64,000 nucleotides of DNA, from the NCBI GenBank assembly GCA_965238025.1, contig OZ250162.1:3658001-3722000 (forward strand). Direction: 5' to 3'. Under the pieces are notes generated by a model, which saw only the letters and a program-made list of their open reading frames with translations, made no database searches and was not told where the DNA came from. Positions 42,882 to 52,700 of the stretch are shown here, one piece after another; position 1 is the first letter of the stretch, and each line of letters starts with the position of its first letter. The position numbers and the translations under genes were made by a program. The stretch comes from Pelagihabitans sp965238025 (GTDB taxonomy: Bacteria > Bacteroidota > Bacteroidia > Flavobacteriales > Flavobacteriaceae).

Positions 42882-42909
42882 TTGCCCCTAAAACTTTTCA
42901 TTATATTTA
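42882..42909 (+). promoter_or_regulatory. Candidate promoter of the BNR-propeller operon
   Basis: TTG (42882-42884), 17 bases, TATATTTA (42902-42909, one mismatch to TAnnTTTG). The start would be about 20 bases before the ATG at 42935. Confidence 0.45.
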
Positions 42910-42934
42910 GTCCGACTAATTAATTCAACCTGAA

Positions 42935-45900
42935 ATGACTAAGAAATTATTCTCCTTGGTGTTCTTTTTTGCATCACTTTCCCTAATTGCACAAGAATTT
43001 AAAATGGACTTGGTCCAGGACCTAAAGCCCAGAAACATTGGTCCTGGTGGTATGAGCGGCCGCGTAACTGCAATAGATGTGGTGCACGACAATCCTGATA
43101 CAATGTATGCCGGAACAGCCTCGGGTGGGCTTTGGAAATCTATTTCTGGGGGTATAACATGGGAGCCCATTTTTGAAAAGGAATTGACCTCTTCCATAGG
43201 AGCGGTAGCAGTTCAGCAAAGTAATCCCTCGGTAATTTGGGTGGGAACCGGCGAAGGCAATCCCCGAAATAGTCTTAATGGCGGTTTTGGTGTGTACCGT
43301 TCGCTAGACGCTGGAAAAACCTGGCAAGCAATGGGCCTTGAAAAGACCAGACACATCCATCGTATAAAAATAGACCCCAGTGACCCCAATACGATTTATG
43401 TGGGGGCTATTGGATCCCCATGGGGCGAACACCCGGAACGCGGAGTCTTTAAAACCACCGATGGCGGCCTTAACTGGGAAAAAATCCTTTTTGTAAATAA
43501 TAAAACCGGCCTTGCCGATTTGGTGATGGACCCAACCAATCCCAATAAACTGATTGCCGCCATGTGGGAGCACAAACGCGATCCTTGGTTCTTTAAATCA
43601 GGAGGTGAAGGCAGTGGATTGTACATGACCCATGATGGCGGTGAAAACTGGAAAAAGCTCAGCGATGAAGATGGCCTTCCCAAAGGGGATCTTGGTCGTA
43701 TCGGCATTGCAATCGCGCCCGGTAAACCAAATATTATTTATGCTTTGATAGAAGCTAAAAAGAATGCGCTTTACAAATCTGAAGATGGCGGCTTTAAATG
43801 GAAGAAAATAAACGACAAAAAAGACATCGGTAATCGGCCTTTCTATTATTCTGAAATCTATGTAGATCCACAAAATGAAAATCGGGTGTTCTCCATCTTC
43901 ACTTATGTCAATGTGTCTGAAGACGGCGGCAAGAATTTTAAACAATTAATGCCGGCCTATCAGGTGAACAATGGGGTGCATCCCGACCACCATGCGTGGT
44001 GGATCCATCCTGAAAATGGGCAGTTCATGATCGATGGAAACGACGGCGGACTTAACATCACCAAAGATGGTGGTAAATCTTGGCGTTTTATCGGCAACCT
44101 TCCGGTAGCCCAATTTTATCATATCAGTGTTGATAATGAATACCCTTATAATGTATACGGCGGAATGCAGGATAACGGTTCTTGGCGGGGCCCGGCCTAC
44201 GTTTGGCGTGCCCAGGGAATTCGCAACAGTTATTGGCAAGAAATCGCTTTTGGCGATGGGTTTGATGTGGTTCCCGACCTGGACGATTCCCGATACGGTT
44301 ATGCTATGAGTCAGCAAGGATTTGTGCAGCGATACGATTGGCAAACAGGTAATAATTATATGGTGCGACCCACCCCACCGGATGCTACCACAAAACTTCG
44401 TTTTAATTGGAATGCAGCTATAGGTCAAGACCCCTTTGACAATGGCACCGTTTATTTTGGAAGCCAGTTTGTACATAAAAGTACGGACAAGGGCCTTACA
44501 TGGGAGGTAATCTCACCCGACCTAACAACCAACGATCCGGAAAAGCAAAAACAAAGCGAAAGTGGTGGATTAAGCATGGACGCTACCGGAGCTGAAAACC
44601 ATACAACCCTTTTGGTGATTGAACCCTCCTCAATTGAAAAAGATATGCTCTGGGTAGGTTCTGATGATGGTCGTGTTCATTATACTCAAAACGGCGGAGC
44701 TGATTGGATCGAGGTGACCAAAAACATTAAGGGCCTGCCAGCCGGAAGTTGGATCGCCCAGATAAAGGCATCTAACAAAAATAAAGGCGAAGCACTTTTA
44801 ATTGCAAATGATTACCGTAGGTTTAATTATACTCCATATGCCTATCGCACTAAAAACTATGGAAAAACCTGGGAACGTATCGTAGATGATACCGACGTGC
44901 AAAGTTATACACTGAGTATTGTTGAGGATATTGAAAATCCGAACCTAATGTTCCTCGGCACCGATGACGGACTTTATATTTCCCTTAATGCGGGTGTTGA
45001 TTGGCAAAAATGGACGGAGGGCTTCCCTACTGTTTCCACTAAAGATCTGGTTATTCAACCTAGGGAACATGATTTGGTCATCGGCACCTTTGGTCGGGCG
45101 GCTTGGGTGGTAGACGATATTCGGCCCCTGCGGGCCTTGGCTTCGGACAAAACGATTTTGAATAAAGAGGCCCACCTTTTTGAACCTCCAATGGCGTATC
45201 AAGCAGCGTATCAACAACCTACTGGTAGTAGATTCGGAGGCGATGCCCTTTACAATGCCGAGAACAAAAAACAAGGAGCAATGATTACTTACTATCTAAA
45301 GAAAGGCAAGGAAAAGGATGTTAAATCTGATGCTGGGTCCGAAGAAAAAGATGAGGCCTCGAAAGAAGAAAATGCCCAGAAAGATTCAGATAAAGCTGAG
45401 CGCTCAGGAGTGCAAAAGAAAGATTCTATTCAATTCGATTTTTATGATGGGGACCGGCTCATACGCACTTTAAAATACAAAACTCCTGAAAAGGCTGGTT
45501 TTCACAGAATATACTGGCAAATGGATGAAAAAGGTCCGGATAGGCCTTCCCGAAAAATCAGTAAAAACAAGAAAGAACCAGGTGGCAGGACTGTTAAACC
45601 GGGTAACTATAAGGTAAAAATGAGCTTTGGGGATGGTACTGATGAAACAATGTTAATGGTAAAATCGGACCCCAGGTTATTAGTTTCCAAGGCTGGGGAT
45701 GCCGAAATTTATGCTACCGCAGCAAAGTTGGAGCAAATGACCCAAACCGCCGCCGAAGCCGTAAAACAGTTGACCGAGAGTAAGAATGTGGCCAACCGGT
45801 ACTCGAAAGAATTGAAAGACCTAGATAAGAAAAAGTATAAGGACCAGATTAAAGCGTCCGGTACGATTGTAAAGCAAATAGATTCCGTTATTGCCCTATT

Positions 45901-46177
45901 CATAGGAAAAGAAGACAAGCGCCAAGGCATTACCAGAAATCCTGAGGTTACTGTAATGCAACGTATTGGGAATGCCTCCTACTATGTACAATCCAGGCCA
46001 GATGGTCTTACCAAAACAGAAAAAGACCTGATCCAATATGCCCAAGTCGATTTGAGCAATGCAGTAGAAAAAACCAATACCTTCTTTACGGACAAATGGA
46101 AAGCGTATCGAGAAGAAATCGAGAAGTTGGCCATTTCACCGTTTAAAGAGACAAAAACTTTTAGTATCAATAATTAA
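42935..46177 (+). CDS. Secreted BNR/sortilin-type beta-propeller protein
   Basis: The 1080-residue protein has a signal peptide (KLFSLVFFFASLSLIAQ). Many BNR/Asp-box repeats follow over about 750 residues (SISGGITWEPI, SLDAGKTWQAM, THDGGENWKKL, SEDGGFKWKKI), as in sortilin/VPS10-like propellers. VHPDHHAWWIHPENG is a conserved feature of this subgroup. Residues about 793-830 are a Lys/Glu/Asp/Ser low-complexity linker. After it comes a beta-sandwich (NYKVKMSFGDGTDETMLMV) and a helical tail. Databases often call these glycosyl hydrolases, but I see no proven catalytic residues. Periplasmic or surface location is likely. Confidence 0.87.
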   Translation: MTKKLFSLVFFFASLSLIAQEFKMDLVQDLKPRNIGPGGMSGRVTAIDVVHDNPDTMYAGTASGGLWKSISGGITWEPIFEKELTSSIGAVAVQQSNPSVIWVGTGEGNPRNSLNGGFGVYRSLDAGKTWQAMGLEKTRHIHRIKIDPSDPNTIYVGAIGSPWGEHPERGVFKTTDGGLNWEKILFVNNKTGLADLVMDPTNPNKLIAAMWEHKRDPWFFKSGGEGSGLYMTHDGGENWKKLSDEDGLPKGDLGRIGIAIAPGKPNIIYALIEAKKNALYKSEDGGFKWKKINDKKDIGNRPFYYSEIYVDPQNENRVFSIFTYVNVSEDGGKNFKQLMPAYQVNNGVHPDHHAWWIHPENGQFMIDGNDGGLNITKDGGKSWRFIGNLPVAQFYHISVDNEYPYNVYGGMQDNGSWRGPAYVWRAQGIRNSYWQEIAFGDGFDVVPDLDDSRYGYAMSQQGFVQRYDWQTGNNYMVRPTPPDATTKLRFNWNAAIGQDPFDNGTVYFGSQFVHKSTDKGLTWEVISPDLTTNDPEKQKQSESGGLSMDATGAENHTTLLVIEPSSIEKDMLWVGSDDGRVHYTQNGGADWIEVTKNIKGLPAGSWIAQIKASNKNKGEALLIANDYRRFNYTPYAYRTKNYGKTWERIVDDTDVQSYTLSIVEDIENPNLMFLGTDDGLYISLNAGVDWQKWTEGFPTVSTKDLVIQPREHDLVIGTFGRAAWVVDDIRPLRALASDKTILNKEAHLFEPPMAYQAAYQQPTGSRFGGDALYNAENKKQGAMITYYLKKGKEKDVKSDAGSEEKDEASKEENAQKDSDKAERSGVQKKDSIQFDFYDGDRLIRTLKYKTPEKAGFHRIYWQMDEKGPDRPSRKISKNKKEPGGRTVKPGNYKVKMSFGDGTDETMLMVKSDPRLLVSKAGDAEIYATAAKLEQMTQTAAEAVKQLTESKNVANRYSKELKDLDKKKYKDQIKASGTIVKQIDSVIALFIGKEDKRQGITRNPEVTVMQRIGNASYYVQSRPDGLTKTEKDLIQYAQVDLSNAVEKTNTFFTDKWKAYREEIEKLAISPFKETKTFSINN

Positions 46178-46195
46178 AAACAGAAGCTATTATCT

Positions 46196-46876
46196 ATGAG
46201 AATACCAATTATCATCATTGCACTTTGCTTAACTTTTATCGGTAAAGCCCAGGAAAATGGGGAAAATAAATTAGGGTCCTGGCATATGTATTTCGGCACC
46301 AATAAAATTACCGAAAAACTGAGTATTCATACGGAGGTCCAAGCAAGGTATTATGAACAACTTAAAAATTTTAATCAGCTTTTGTTGCGTACGGGATTAA
46401 ATTATCATATTAATGAAAATGCCATTGCCACTGCGGGATATGGTTATATTGTTACCGACGGTACTTTTCAAGAATTCGAAAACGAAACCAAATCTAGGGA
46501 GCATCGCATTTTTGAACAGTTTATCTTAAAAAATGGGGTAGGTAAATTTAAATTTGAACACCGCTATCGCCTTGAGCAGCGTTTTATTGATTTTGGTGAC
46601 CGGAACGATACGCAGCATCGCGCCAGATATCGTCTTCAGGTTACTTTTCCCTTGACCGAGATTTTCTTCCTGAATTTCTATGACGAGATTTTCCTGAACC
46701 TTCAAAACAATGTATTTGGTCAAAATAGGTTGTACGGTGCCTTCGGTGCAAACATTACAAAGAACTTAAGTGTTCAGGCCGGTTATCTCAAAAATCATTT
46801 TCCCAACGCAAATTTCGATCGGTTACAGATAGGTGTGGTCTTTAATACCGACTTAAGGAAAAAGAATAAGGAATGA
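46196..46876 (+). CDS. DUF2490 family outer-membrane beta-barrel protein
   Basis: The 226-residue protein has a signal peptide and then amphipathic strands ending in F or Y. WHMYFGTNKITEKLSIHTEV is the typical DUF2490 start, then GLNYHINENAIATAGYGYI, FEHRYRLEQRFI and AGYLKNHFPNANFDRLQIGV. It should form an outer-membrane barrel of about 10-12 strands. It lies 18 bases after the BNR gene and overlaps the next gene by 4 bases (ATGA), so the three form an operon. Function unknown. Confidence 0.85.
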   Translation: MRIPIIIIALCLTFIGKAQENGENKLGSWHMYFGTNKITEKLSIHTEVQARYYEQLKNFNQLLLRTGLNYHINENAIATAGYGYIVTDGTFQEFENETKSREHRIFEQFILKNGVGKFKFEHRYRLEQRFIDFGDRNDTQHRARYRLQVTFPLTEIFFLNFYDEIFLNLQNNVFGQNRLYGAFGANITKNLSVQAGYLKNHFPNANFDRLQIGVVFNTDLRKKNKE

Positions 46877-48084
46877 ATCTTCAAAAAGTTACATTTAAGA
46901 ATAAGGAAGGACAAAACCTTGTAGGTAGGCTTGAACTTCCCATAGACCAGCACCCACATAACTTTGCCATTTTCGCCCACTGTTTCACTTGCAATAAAAA
47001 TCTCTCCGCAGTAAGAAATATTGGAAAAGCATTGACTTCAAATGGTTTTGGGGTGTTGCGTTTCGATTTTACGGGACTGGGGGAAAGTGACGGTGATTTT
47101 GAGGACACCAATTTTTCAGGAAATGTTGAGGACTTGATTGCGGCAGCTGATTATCTTAAGGAAAATTATAAGGCCCCTACCCTCTTGGTAGGCCATTCGC
47201 TGGGCGGTGCCGCCGTCATTTTTGCAGCGACGGATATTCCGTCGGTTAAAGCCGTGGCGACCCTTGGGGCTCCTTCAAATCCTAATCACGTGCAACATTT
47301 GCTTAAGAGTGGGCTTGAGGAAATTGAAGCTTCTGGAAAAGCTGTCGTTAATCTTAGCGGAAGGGATTTTACCATAAAAAAACAGTTTTTGGATGATCTG
47401 GAGTCAAAGTCCTTACCGGAAACGGTAAAAAACATGCGTAGGGCCCTGTTGGTTATGCATTCTCCACAAGACGATACGGTGGGCATCAAAAACGCCGAGG
47501 AGATTTATCATGCGGCCCGTCATCCGAAAAGTTTTGTTTCCTTAGATGGGGCCGATCATTTATTGATGAACAAAAGAGATTCGGTTTATGCGGGTGAGGT
47601 TATTGCTGGTTGGGCAAAACGATATGTAGAATTGCCTGAAACATCTCAATTGCGTTCATCGCATCAGGTGATTGCCAGTTTAGGGGCAGAAGATGGTTTT
47701 ACCACAACCATGAAAATAGGCAATCACTATATGACCTCAGATGAGCCTACCTCATATGGAGGCAATGACTTTGGGCCGTCGCCCTATGAGCTTGTCTCGG
47801 CAGGTTTATCGGCCTGTACGGCAATGACGGTTCAGATGTACGTTCGTAGAAAAGGATGGCCGTTAGAACATATAGAGGTACATACCTCTTATGGTAAGGA
47901 CCATGCCCAGGATTGTGAGGATTGTGAGCTCGATACCGCTAAAATAGATACCTTCCACCGGGAAATAAAATTGACAGGGAATCTTGACGAAAAGCAAATC
48001 CGGCGTATTTTGCAAATAGCCGACAAATGTCCCGTTCATAAAACCCTGCACAGCGAAACACAGGTAATCACAAAATTGGTCTAG
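46873..48084 (+). CDS. Bifunctional alpha/beta hydrolase - OsmC fusion protein
   Basis: The 403-residue protein joins two domains. Residues 1-255 are an alpha/beta hydrolase with nucleophile elbow GHSLGG (Ser109), an acid residue in SPQDD (near 200) and catalytic His229 in GADHL. Residues about 265-403 are an OsmC/Ohr-like domain with the redox Cys315 (LSACTAMTV) and Cys386 (DKCPVHK). OsmC-type proteins reduce organic hydroperoxides; the hydrolase may release substrates such as acylated peroxides. This fusion is known in several phyla. Two extra Cys (348 and 351) lie in a CEDC motif. It is cytoplasmic. Confidence 0.93.
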   Translation: MNLQKVTFKNKEGQNLVGRLELPIDQHPHNFAIFAHCFTCNKNLSAVRNIGKALTSNGFGVLRFDFTGLGESDGDFEDTNFSGNVEDLIAAADYLKENYKAPTLLVGHSLGGAAVIFAATDIPSVKAVATLGAPSNPNHVQHLLKSGLEEIEASGKAVVNLSGRDFTIKKQFLDDLESKSLPETVKNMRRALLVMHSPQDDTVGIKNAEEIYHAARHPKSFVSLDGADHLLMNKRDSVYAGEVIAGWAKRYVELPETSQLRSSHQVIASLGAEDGFTTTMKIGNHYMTSDEPTSYGGNDFGPSPYELVSAGLSACTAMTVQMYVRRKGWPLEHIEVHTSYGKDHAQDCEDCELDTAKIDTFHREIKLTGNLDEKQIRRILQIADKCPVHKTLHSETQVITKLV

Positions 48085-48116
48085 CGTTGAATCCCTAATC
48101 CTACTTAGAACAGGGT

Positions 48117-48623
48117 TTGAGTGTAAAATTGAACGAATTGAAAAGCGAGCCTTTTGAAATTAGTATTACAGGAAATTATCATTCCCTATTGCTTCCCGAG
48201 GATGTGATTCGTCCTTTTTTAGACAAGCTTATTAAACGGGTAAGGGTCAAAGCTACTTTTGAAGGAAAAGAGCTCATTTTTCACGGAGCTATTCAACGTA
48301 GGGGAGCCAATCATTATATGATGTTCGGCAAGCGGTATCAAAAAGAATTGGGCGTATTTCCGAATGATTATTTTCAGCTGCAATTTTTTGAGGACGATTC
48401 TAAATATGGAGTAGAAATGCCTCAGGAATTAGATGCGGTTCTTTTGAGCGACCATGAAGCTTTCCAAATATTCAGTTCCTTTACCCCAGGCAAAAAACGT
48501 GGGATTATCTATTCCATTTTGAGTTACAAAAATTCACAGACACGGATTGATAAATCAATTCTGATTTGCGAAAATTTAAAAAAGGGCGTTCGTGATAATA
48601 GGGATTTACTTAAATCATTTTGA
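48117..48623 (+). CDS. YdeI/OmpD-associated family protein (DUF1905-like N-terminus)
   Basis: The 168-residue protein has an N-terminal small beta domain (SITGNYHSLLLPEDVIRPFL, HGAIQRRGANHYMMFGKRYQ), as in DUF1905. The YdeI-type C-terminus is VLLSDHEAFQIFSSFTPGKK followed by RGIIYSILSYKNSQTRIDKS. No enzymatic residues are recognised. TTG at 48117 is the best start, since no ATG is available before the conserved part. It may belong to the upstream operon (32-base gap). Function unknown. Confidence 0.82.
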   Translation: MSVKLNELKSEPFEISITGNYHSLLLPEDVIRPFLDKLIKRVRVKATFEGKELIFHGAIQRRGANHYMMFGKRYQKELGVFPNDYFQLQFFEDDSKYGVEMPQELDAVLLSDHEAFQIFSSFTPGKKRGIIYSILSYKNSQTRIDKSILICENLKKGVRDNRDLLKSF

Positions 48624-48629
48624 TTTTGG

Positions 48630-48661
48630 TTTGATATGGCCTTGATTAATACTTAACTTTA
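48630..48661 (+). promoter_or_regulatory. Candidate promoter of sodC
   Basis: TTTG (48630-48633), 20 bases, TAACTTTA (48654-48661, one mismatch). The predicted transcript has a leader of about 88 bases. Confidence 0.6.
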
Positions 48662-48753
48662 GGCAGAATCTAGAAATTGATTCGACCCTTTTCATAGGCT
48701 TGCTGAAGCTTTAGAACGATATAAATAAGTTAGAGAAATTAAAAACTACATTT

Positions 48754-49341
48754 ATGAAAACAATAAAATTAGCAGTGATGGCATTTTTGGTTAGCATGTC
48801 CTATAACTGCAAAGAGGCAAAAAAAGAATCACAAGAAGCAGCCAACGAAATTAAAGAAGAAGCAAAAGAAATGGTACAGGAAGTAACCATTGAAACCATT
48901 AAATTTAACATGGAGCCCAAAAGCGATAGCAATGTAAAGGGTGAGGTAACTTTTACCGAAGAAGATGGCAGCGTGAATATGGTTGCTATGTTATCTGGCC
49001 TCTCTGAGGGCGAACACGCTATTCATATTCATGATAAAGCCGATTGTTCTTCCGCAGATGGAAAGTCTACAGGAGGTCATTGGAATCCCACCGGAACCCC
49101 TCACGGGAAATGGGGAGCCGCTGAAGGCTACCACAAAGGGGATATCGGCAATTTTATGGCAGATGCCGAAGGTAATGCCAAGGTCGAGTTTTCTACAGAG
49201 GAATGGTGCATTGGTTGCGACGATGAAAATAAAAATATTGTCGGTAAAGGAGTTATCGTACACCAAGGAGTAGATGATTTCACCTCTCAACCTAGTGGCG
49301 CGGCCGGTGCCCGGGTAAGCTGTGCAGGTATTATACAATAA
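48754..49341 (+). CDS. sodC: Copper/zinc superoxide dismutase, lipoprotein
   Basis: The 195-residue protein has a lipoprotein-like signal with Cys19 and a helical Glu/Lys spacer to about residue 45, then the SodC fold. Metal ligands are His91, His93, His109, His117, His127, Asp130 and His170; Cys98 and Cys190 form the conserved disulfide. Arg187 (GAGARVSC-like) guides superoxide. A CIGC motif (Cys152, Cys155) lies in an insertion not present in E. coli SodC and may be an extra disulfide or metal site. It detoxifies superoxide at the envelope. The lipid anchor implies membrane attachment. Confidence 0.95.
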   Translation: MKTIKLAVMAFLVSMSYNCKEAKKESQEAANEIKEEAKEMVQEVTIETIKFNMEPKSDSNVKGEVTFTEEDGSVNMVAMLSGLSEGEHAIHIHDKADCSSADGKSTGGHWNPTGTPHGKWGAAEGYHKGDIGNFMADAEGNAKVEFSTEEWCIGCDDENKNIVGKGVIVHQGVDDFTSQPSGAAGARVSCAGIIQ

Positions 49342-49497
49342 TTAAATTTGCCATCATTTAACTGGCCGTAAGCCCGGTTACATTTGTTTTGTCCAAATAA
49401 ATTAACGGGGCGTACAATTAATTTTATGCAGATCCGTTCTACATAATGAAAATGAAATAGTATTGGTAAAGGTGAAATCTTTTACTAGAAAAGCAAT

Positions 49498-49528
49498 AAA
49501 AAAAACCGCCATCATGGCGGCTTTTTTT
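49498..49528. terminator. Bidirectional intrinsic terminator
   Basis: CCGCCA and TGGCGG form a 6-bp stem around TCA, with a run of A before and T after, so it works in both directions. It is about 160 bases past sodC. Confidence 0.8.
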
Positions 49529-49678
49529 ATTCCCTGCTTTTAAGAACCCAGTGAGGAATAGAATTTGAACCAGAACATTCTTTATTTCTGTAAAGTTCTT
49601 GTGCAACCCACTTGGGAGTTTTTAAAATAATTCCGGTTAAGTCCTGAGATTTCAAGATTTAGATTTTCATTAACTAAA

Positions 49679-49712
49679 TAATAAAGGCCACTCAAATTAA
49701 AAGAGTGACCTT
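49679..49712 (-). terminator. Terminator of the metalloprotease gene
   Basis: On the minus strand AAGGTCACTC pairs with GAGTGGCCTT (one G-U pair) and TTTATTATTT follows. It begins about 28 bases after the stop codon. Confidence 0.8.
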
Positions 49713-49739
49713 CATTACATTTAATAAACGTTAATAAAC

Positions 49740-52700
49740 CTAATTCACAGCAAGTGTTTTAGTAGAAGTTTCACCTTCGGAACTAAGTCTTACGAAGTAA
49801 AGTCCAAAAGGAATGTCACCTACATTGAAATTCTGGTTAGATCTCTTTAATCTAGAGATTTTGTATTCTTTAATTACTGCACCAGAAAAGTCCAAGATTT
49901 GAACCGATACATCTTGACCAACATAATTTTCCAAATGGAGTCGAACATTGGATCCAGCCGGGTTTGGAGATATACTCCAGTCTGCACCTGAGCCTTTGGC
50001 CAAATCGCCATCACCACCGGTATATGGATCACAAACTTCCGTACCACAGGCACCTAGTGAATCGCCATGCGCTAAATGCGCTGCTACTGAAGGGGCTCCT
50101 ACACAAAGTGTTTTCCCATTCTTATGACACACCTGAACCTTATTTCCGTTCTTACCACAGCTTACGTCGACTACCTCAACAGTAACGTCATCGGTTGCGA
50201 CACAACCTTCGGCATCGGTAATCGTTACGGTATAGGTCGTCGTCTCTGTTGGACAAACGGTAATGGTTTCACCACTATCCCCATTACTCCATTGGTAATC
50301 ATAAGGTGCCACACCGTACATCATACTAGCCGTAAGATCGGTACAAGAAGCAGGTTCATAACCATTATATACAGTAGCACATTCTCCAGCCTCTGCGATA
50401 CAAACACAGTCCACGTTAAGTGTAAATTGCCCTGTAGACGTACCAAAGAAACCTACAAAACCACTGACGTATACATAATAGGTTTCACCTAATTCGCTAG
50501 CAAATGTCAAGTCGGAAGTAAATCCTGAACAACCAACACCATCATCATTGCCTGCTTCACATACCAGTTCATCACAACTGCCTGTAAAGACATCTATTTT
50601 TGTGTCAAAATCAGCAGTATCACAGGTTGATAGATTAATATCGCCGCCTGTTCCTTCTATCGTATACCAAATCCCTTGTCCTAAAGAACTACCAGAACAA
50701 TCGGTTGCAGGCGCTCCTGTTGTAGAAGCAAACGTTGTATCTCCGGTAACCGAACTATCACAGCTCAAAGGAATGGCACCTTCGCAAAGATCATTTTCAG
50801 GTGGTGGGATACATTCTATACTCAAAGAGAAATCCCCAGTGGCTCCTGAAAATCCACTTACATAAATAAAGTAATTAATACCTTCCTCACCAAAGAATAT
50901 TGCTTCTGATGTAAATCCTGAACATCCAGGGCCATCATCATTCCCTGTAACACAGAACAGGTCTGAATCACAATCAACGGCTTCAATAACAATGATTTTG
51001 GTATCAAAATCCGCTTGGTTACAGGTACTTGCCGTAACAAATTCTCCGGTACCTGTAAAGCTATACCATACGCCGGGAGCCGCAATACTCGTCACACAAG
51101 TTCCACTTAGATCCTGAACGGCACCAGTAGTTGTCCCTTCAACGGTTTCTCCGCAACCTACAGCAATAGCGTCCTCGCAGAAGTCATTTTCAACATCAGA
51201 TGGTGGTGGTGGTGGTTCGGAATCGCAGGTCAGTGTAAGCGTAAAATCGCCTGTGCCACCGCTAAAGCCATTCACATAAACCCAATAGGTTTCCCCATTA
51301 ACCGTTGTAAGACTAACTTCTGATTGCAGACCACAGGAATCATCATTTCCTCCTTCACACGCCAAAGCATCGCAAGTGCCAGAATATACATTCAGTTTGG
51401 TATCAAAGGCAGATCCGCAAAGACCAACCGTAACATCGCTACCATCACCTACGAAATTGTACCAAACACCGGCACCATCTGGTCCTGAACCACAAGCTGG
51501 TGGTATATCCCTAGCGGAAGATCCGGTAGTGGTTCCATCTACGACATCACCACATTCAATTAGTTCCGCACCAGCACAAAGATCGTTAGCTGGAGCATCT
51601 GCAAAAGGATCATATGGGTAATCGGGTGGAACACCTAGATGAACTTGGGATTCAGCAAGTGAAGCACGTCTTGGACTCAATGACATTACCACTTCCATTC
51701 TAGCTTTTTGATCTTGTGTAAACAAGTTCATACAGGCATCATCACTATAATCCATATAATTCATAAACTGATCGGGAAGGTCTCCAGGACCATCATCACA
51801 ATCATTATCTGCCGGATAGGAGCAGTCATCCTCTGTATTGTTGTTCTGGCCGTTTTGTGTTGGTGTATCGGCACAAAAATCATCCGCACCACAACCTCCA
51901 TCGCCACCGTTATGTCTTAAGCCAAAAAAGTGACCAGCTTCATGCGTTGTCGTTCTACCCAGGTTAAAAGGAGCTTGGGCAGATCCACCTGATCCAAAAG
52001 TAAAATCCCTTGATACGATTCCATCGGTATATGATGGACCTTCGTCGTCATCAAAACCTGGAAGGGTCGAAGAACTTGGGAATTGCGCATACCCTAGCAA
52101 TCCACCTTGTAATGGAGCACACCAGATATTAAAATAAAAATCCGGGTGCCAAATTGTGGCTGGTTTTACGCTACTTTCCATGTCCGCAATGGAATAGGAA
52201 GTTTGCCCTCCGTCGTATCTATTTATCCCGTTGGTCGGGTTGCCATCCGGGTCTACCGTGGCGAGAGCAAATTCAATTTCAACATCTGCAGCAACACCTA
52301 AAAAATCTGCAGGTGTATTCGCAGCATCAGCATTCATCCTTCTGAAATCTTCGTTTAAAACATCGATTTGAGATTGGACTTGGGCATCTGAAACGGAAAT
52401 AGGACCGTCTATAACATGTACCACAACTGGAATAGTGCATACAGTACCACCCACGGCAAAAACGCTACTTGCCTGCCGTAACAGGCTGTTATTGCTATTT
52501 CTCATCCATTGCTCGAACTGCTCAGTCGATTTTCGATTTGGATATTGTTCCTTAATCATAGCCTCAATAGTCGTTGCTCCGCAACGCTCATCTGTTTGGG
52601 CTATTGGCTTATGTTTTGTGTCTTGTACTTGAGCCGCTGGAGTACTAAGGATTCGAAGTGATTGATCCGCAGCCGCAGCCCGTGCAGTATTAGGTTCTGC

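Larger units (their letters stand above)
49342..49739. other. Intergenic region (398 bp) with two hairpins
   Basis: No gene is supported here. It holds the hairpin CCGCCA-TCA-TGGCGG with flanking A/T-runs at 49498-49528 and the metalloprotease terminator at 49679-49712. The remaining sequence is A+T-rich and shows nothing recognisable. Confidence 0.7.

Noticed and set aside
43022..44476. Several long minus-strand frames inside the BNR gene
   Set aside because: They are antisense shadows of a long, moderately G+C-rich gene, and none has a signal peptide or known domain.
49540..49600. tRNA-like stretch near AATTTGAACC
   Set aside because: It resembles a reversed T-loop, but no acceptor stem, anticodon arm or D-arm can be built around it.
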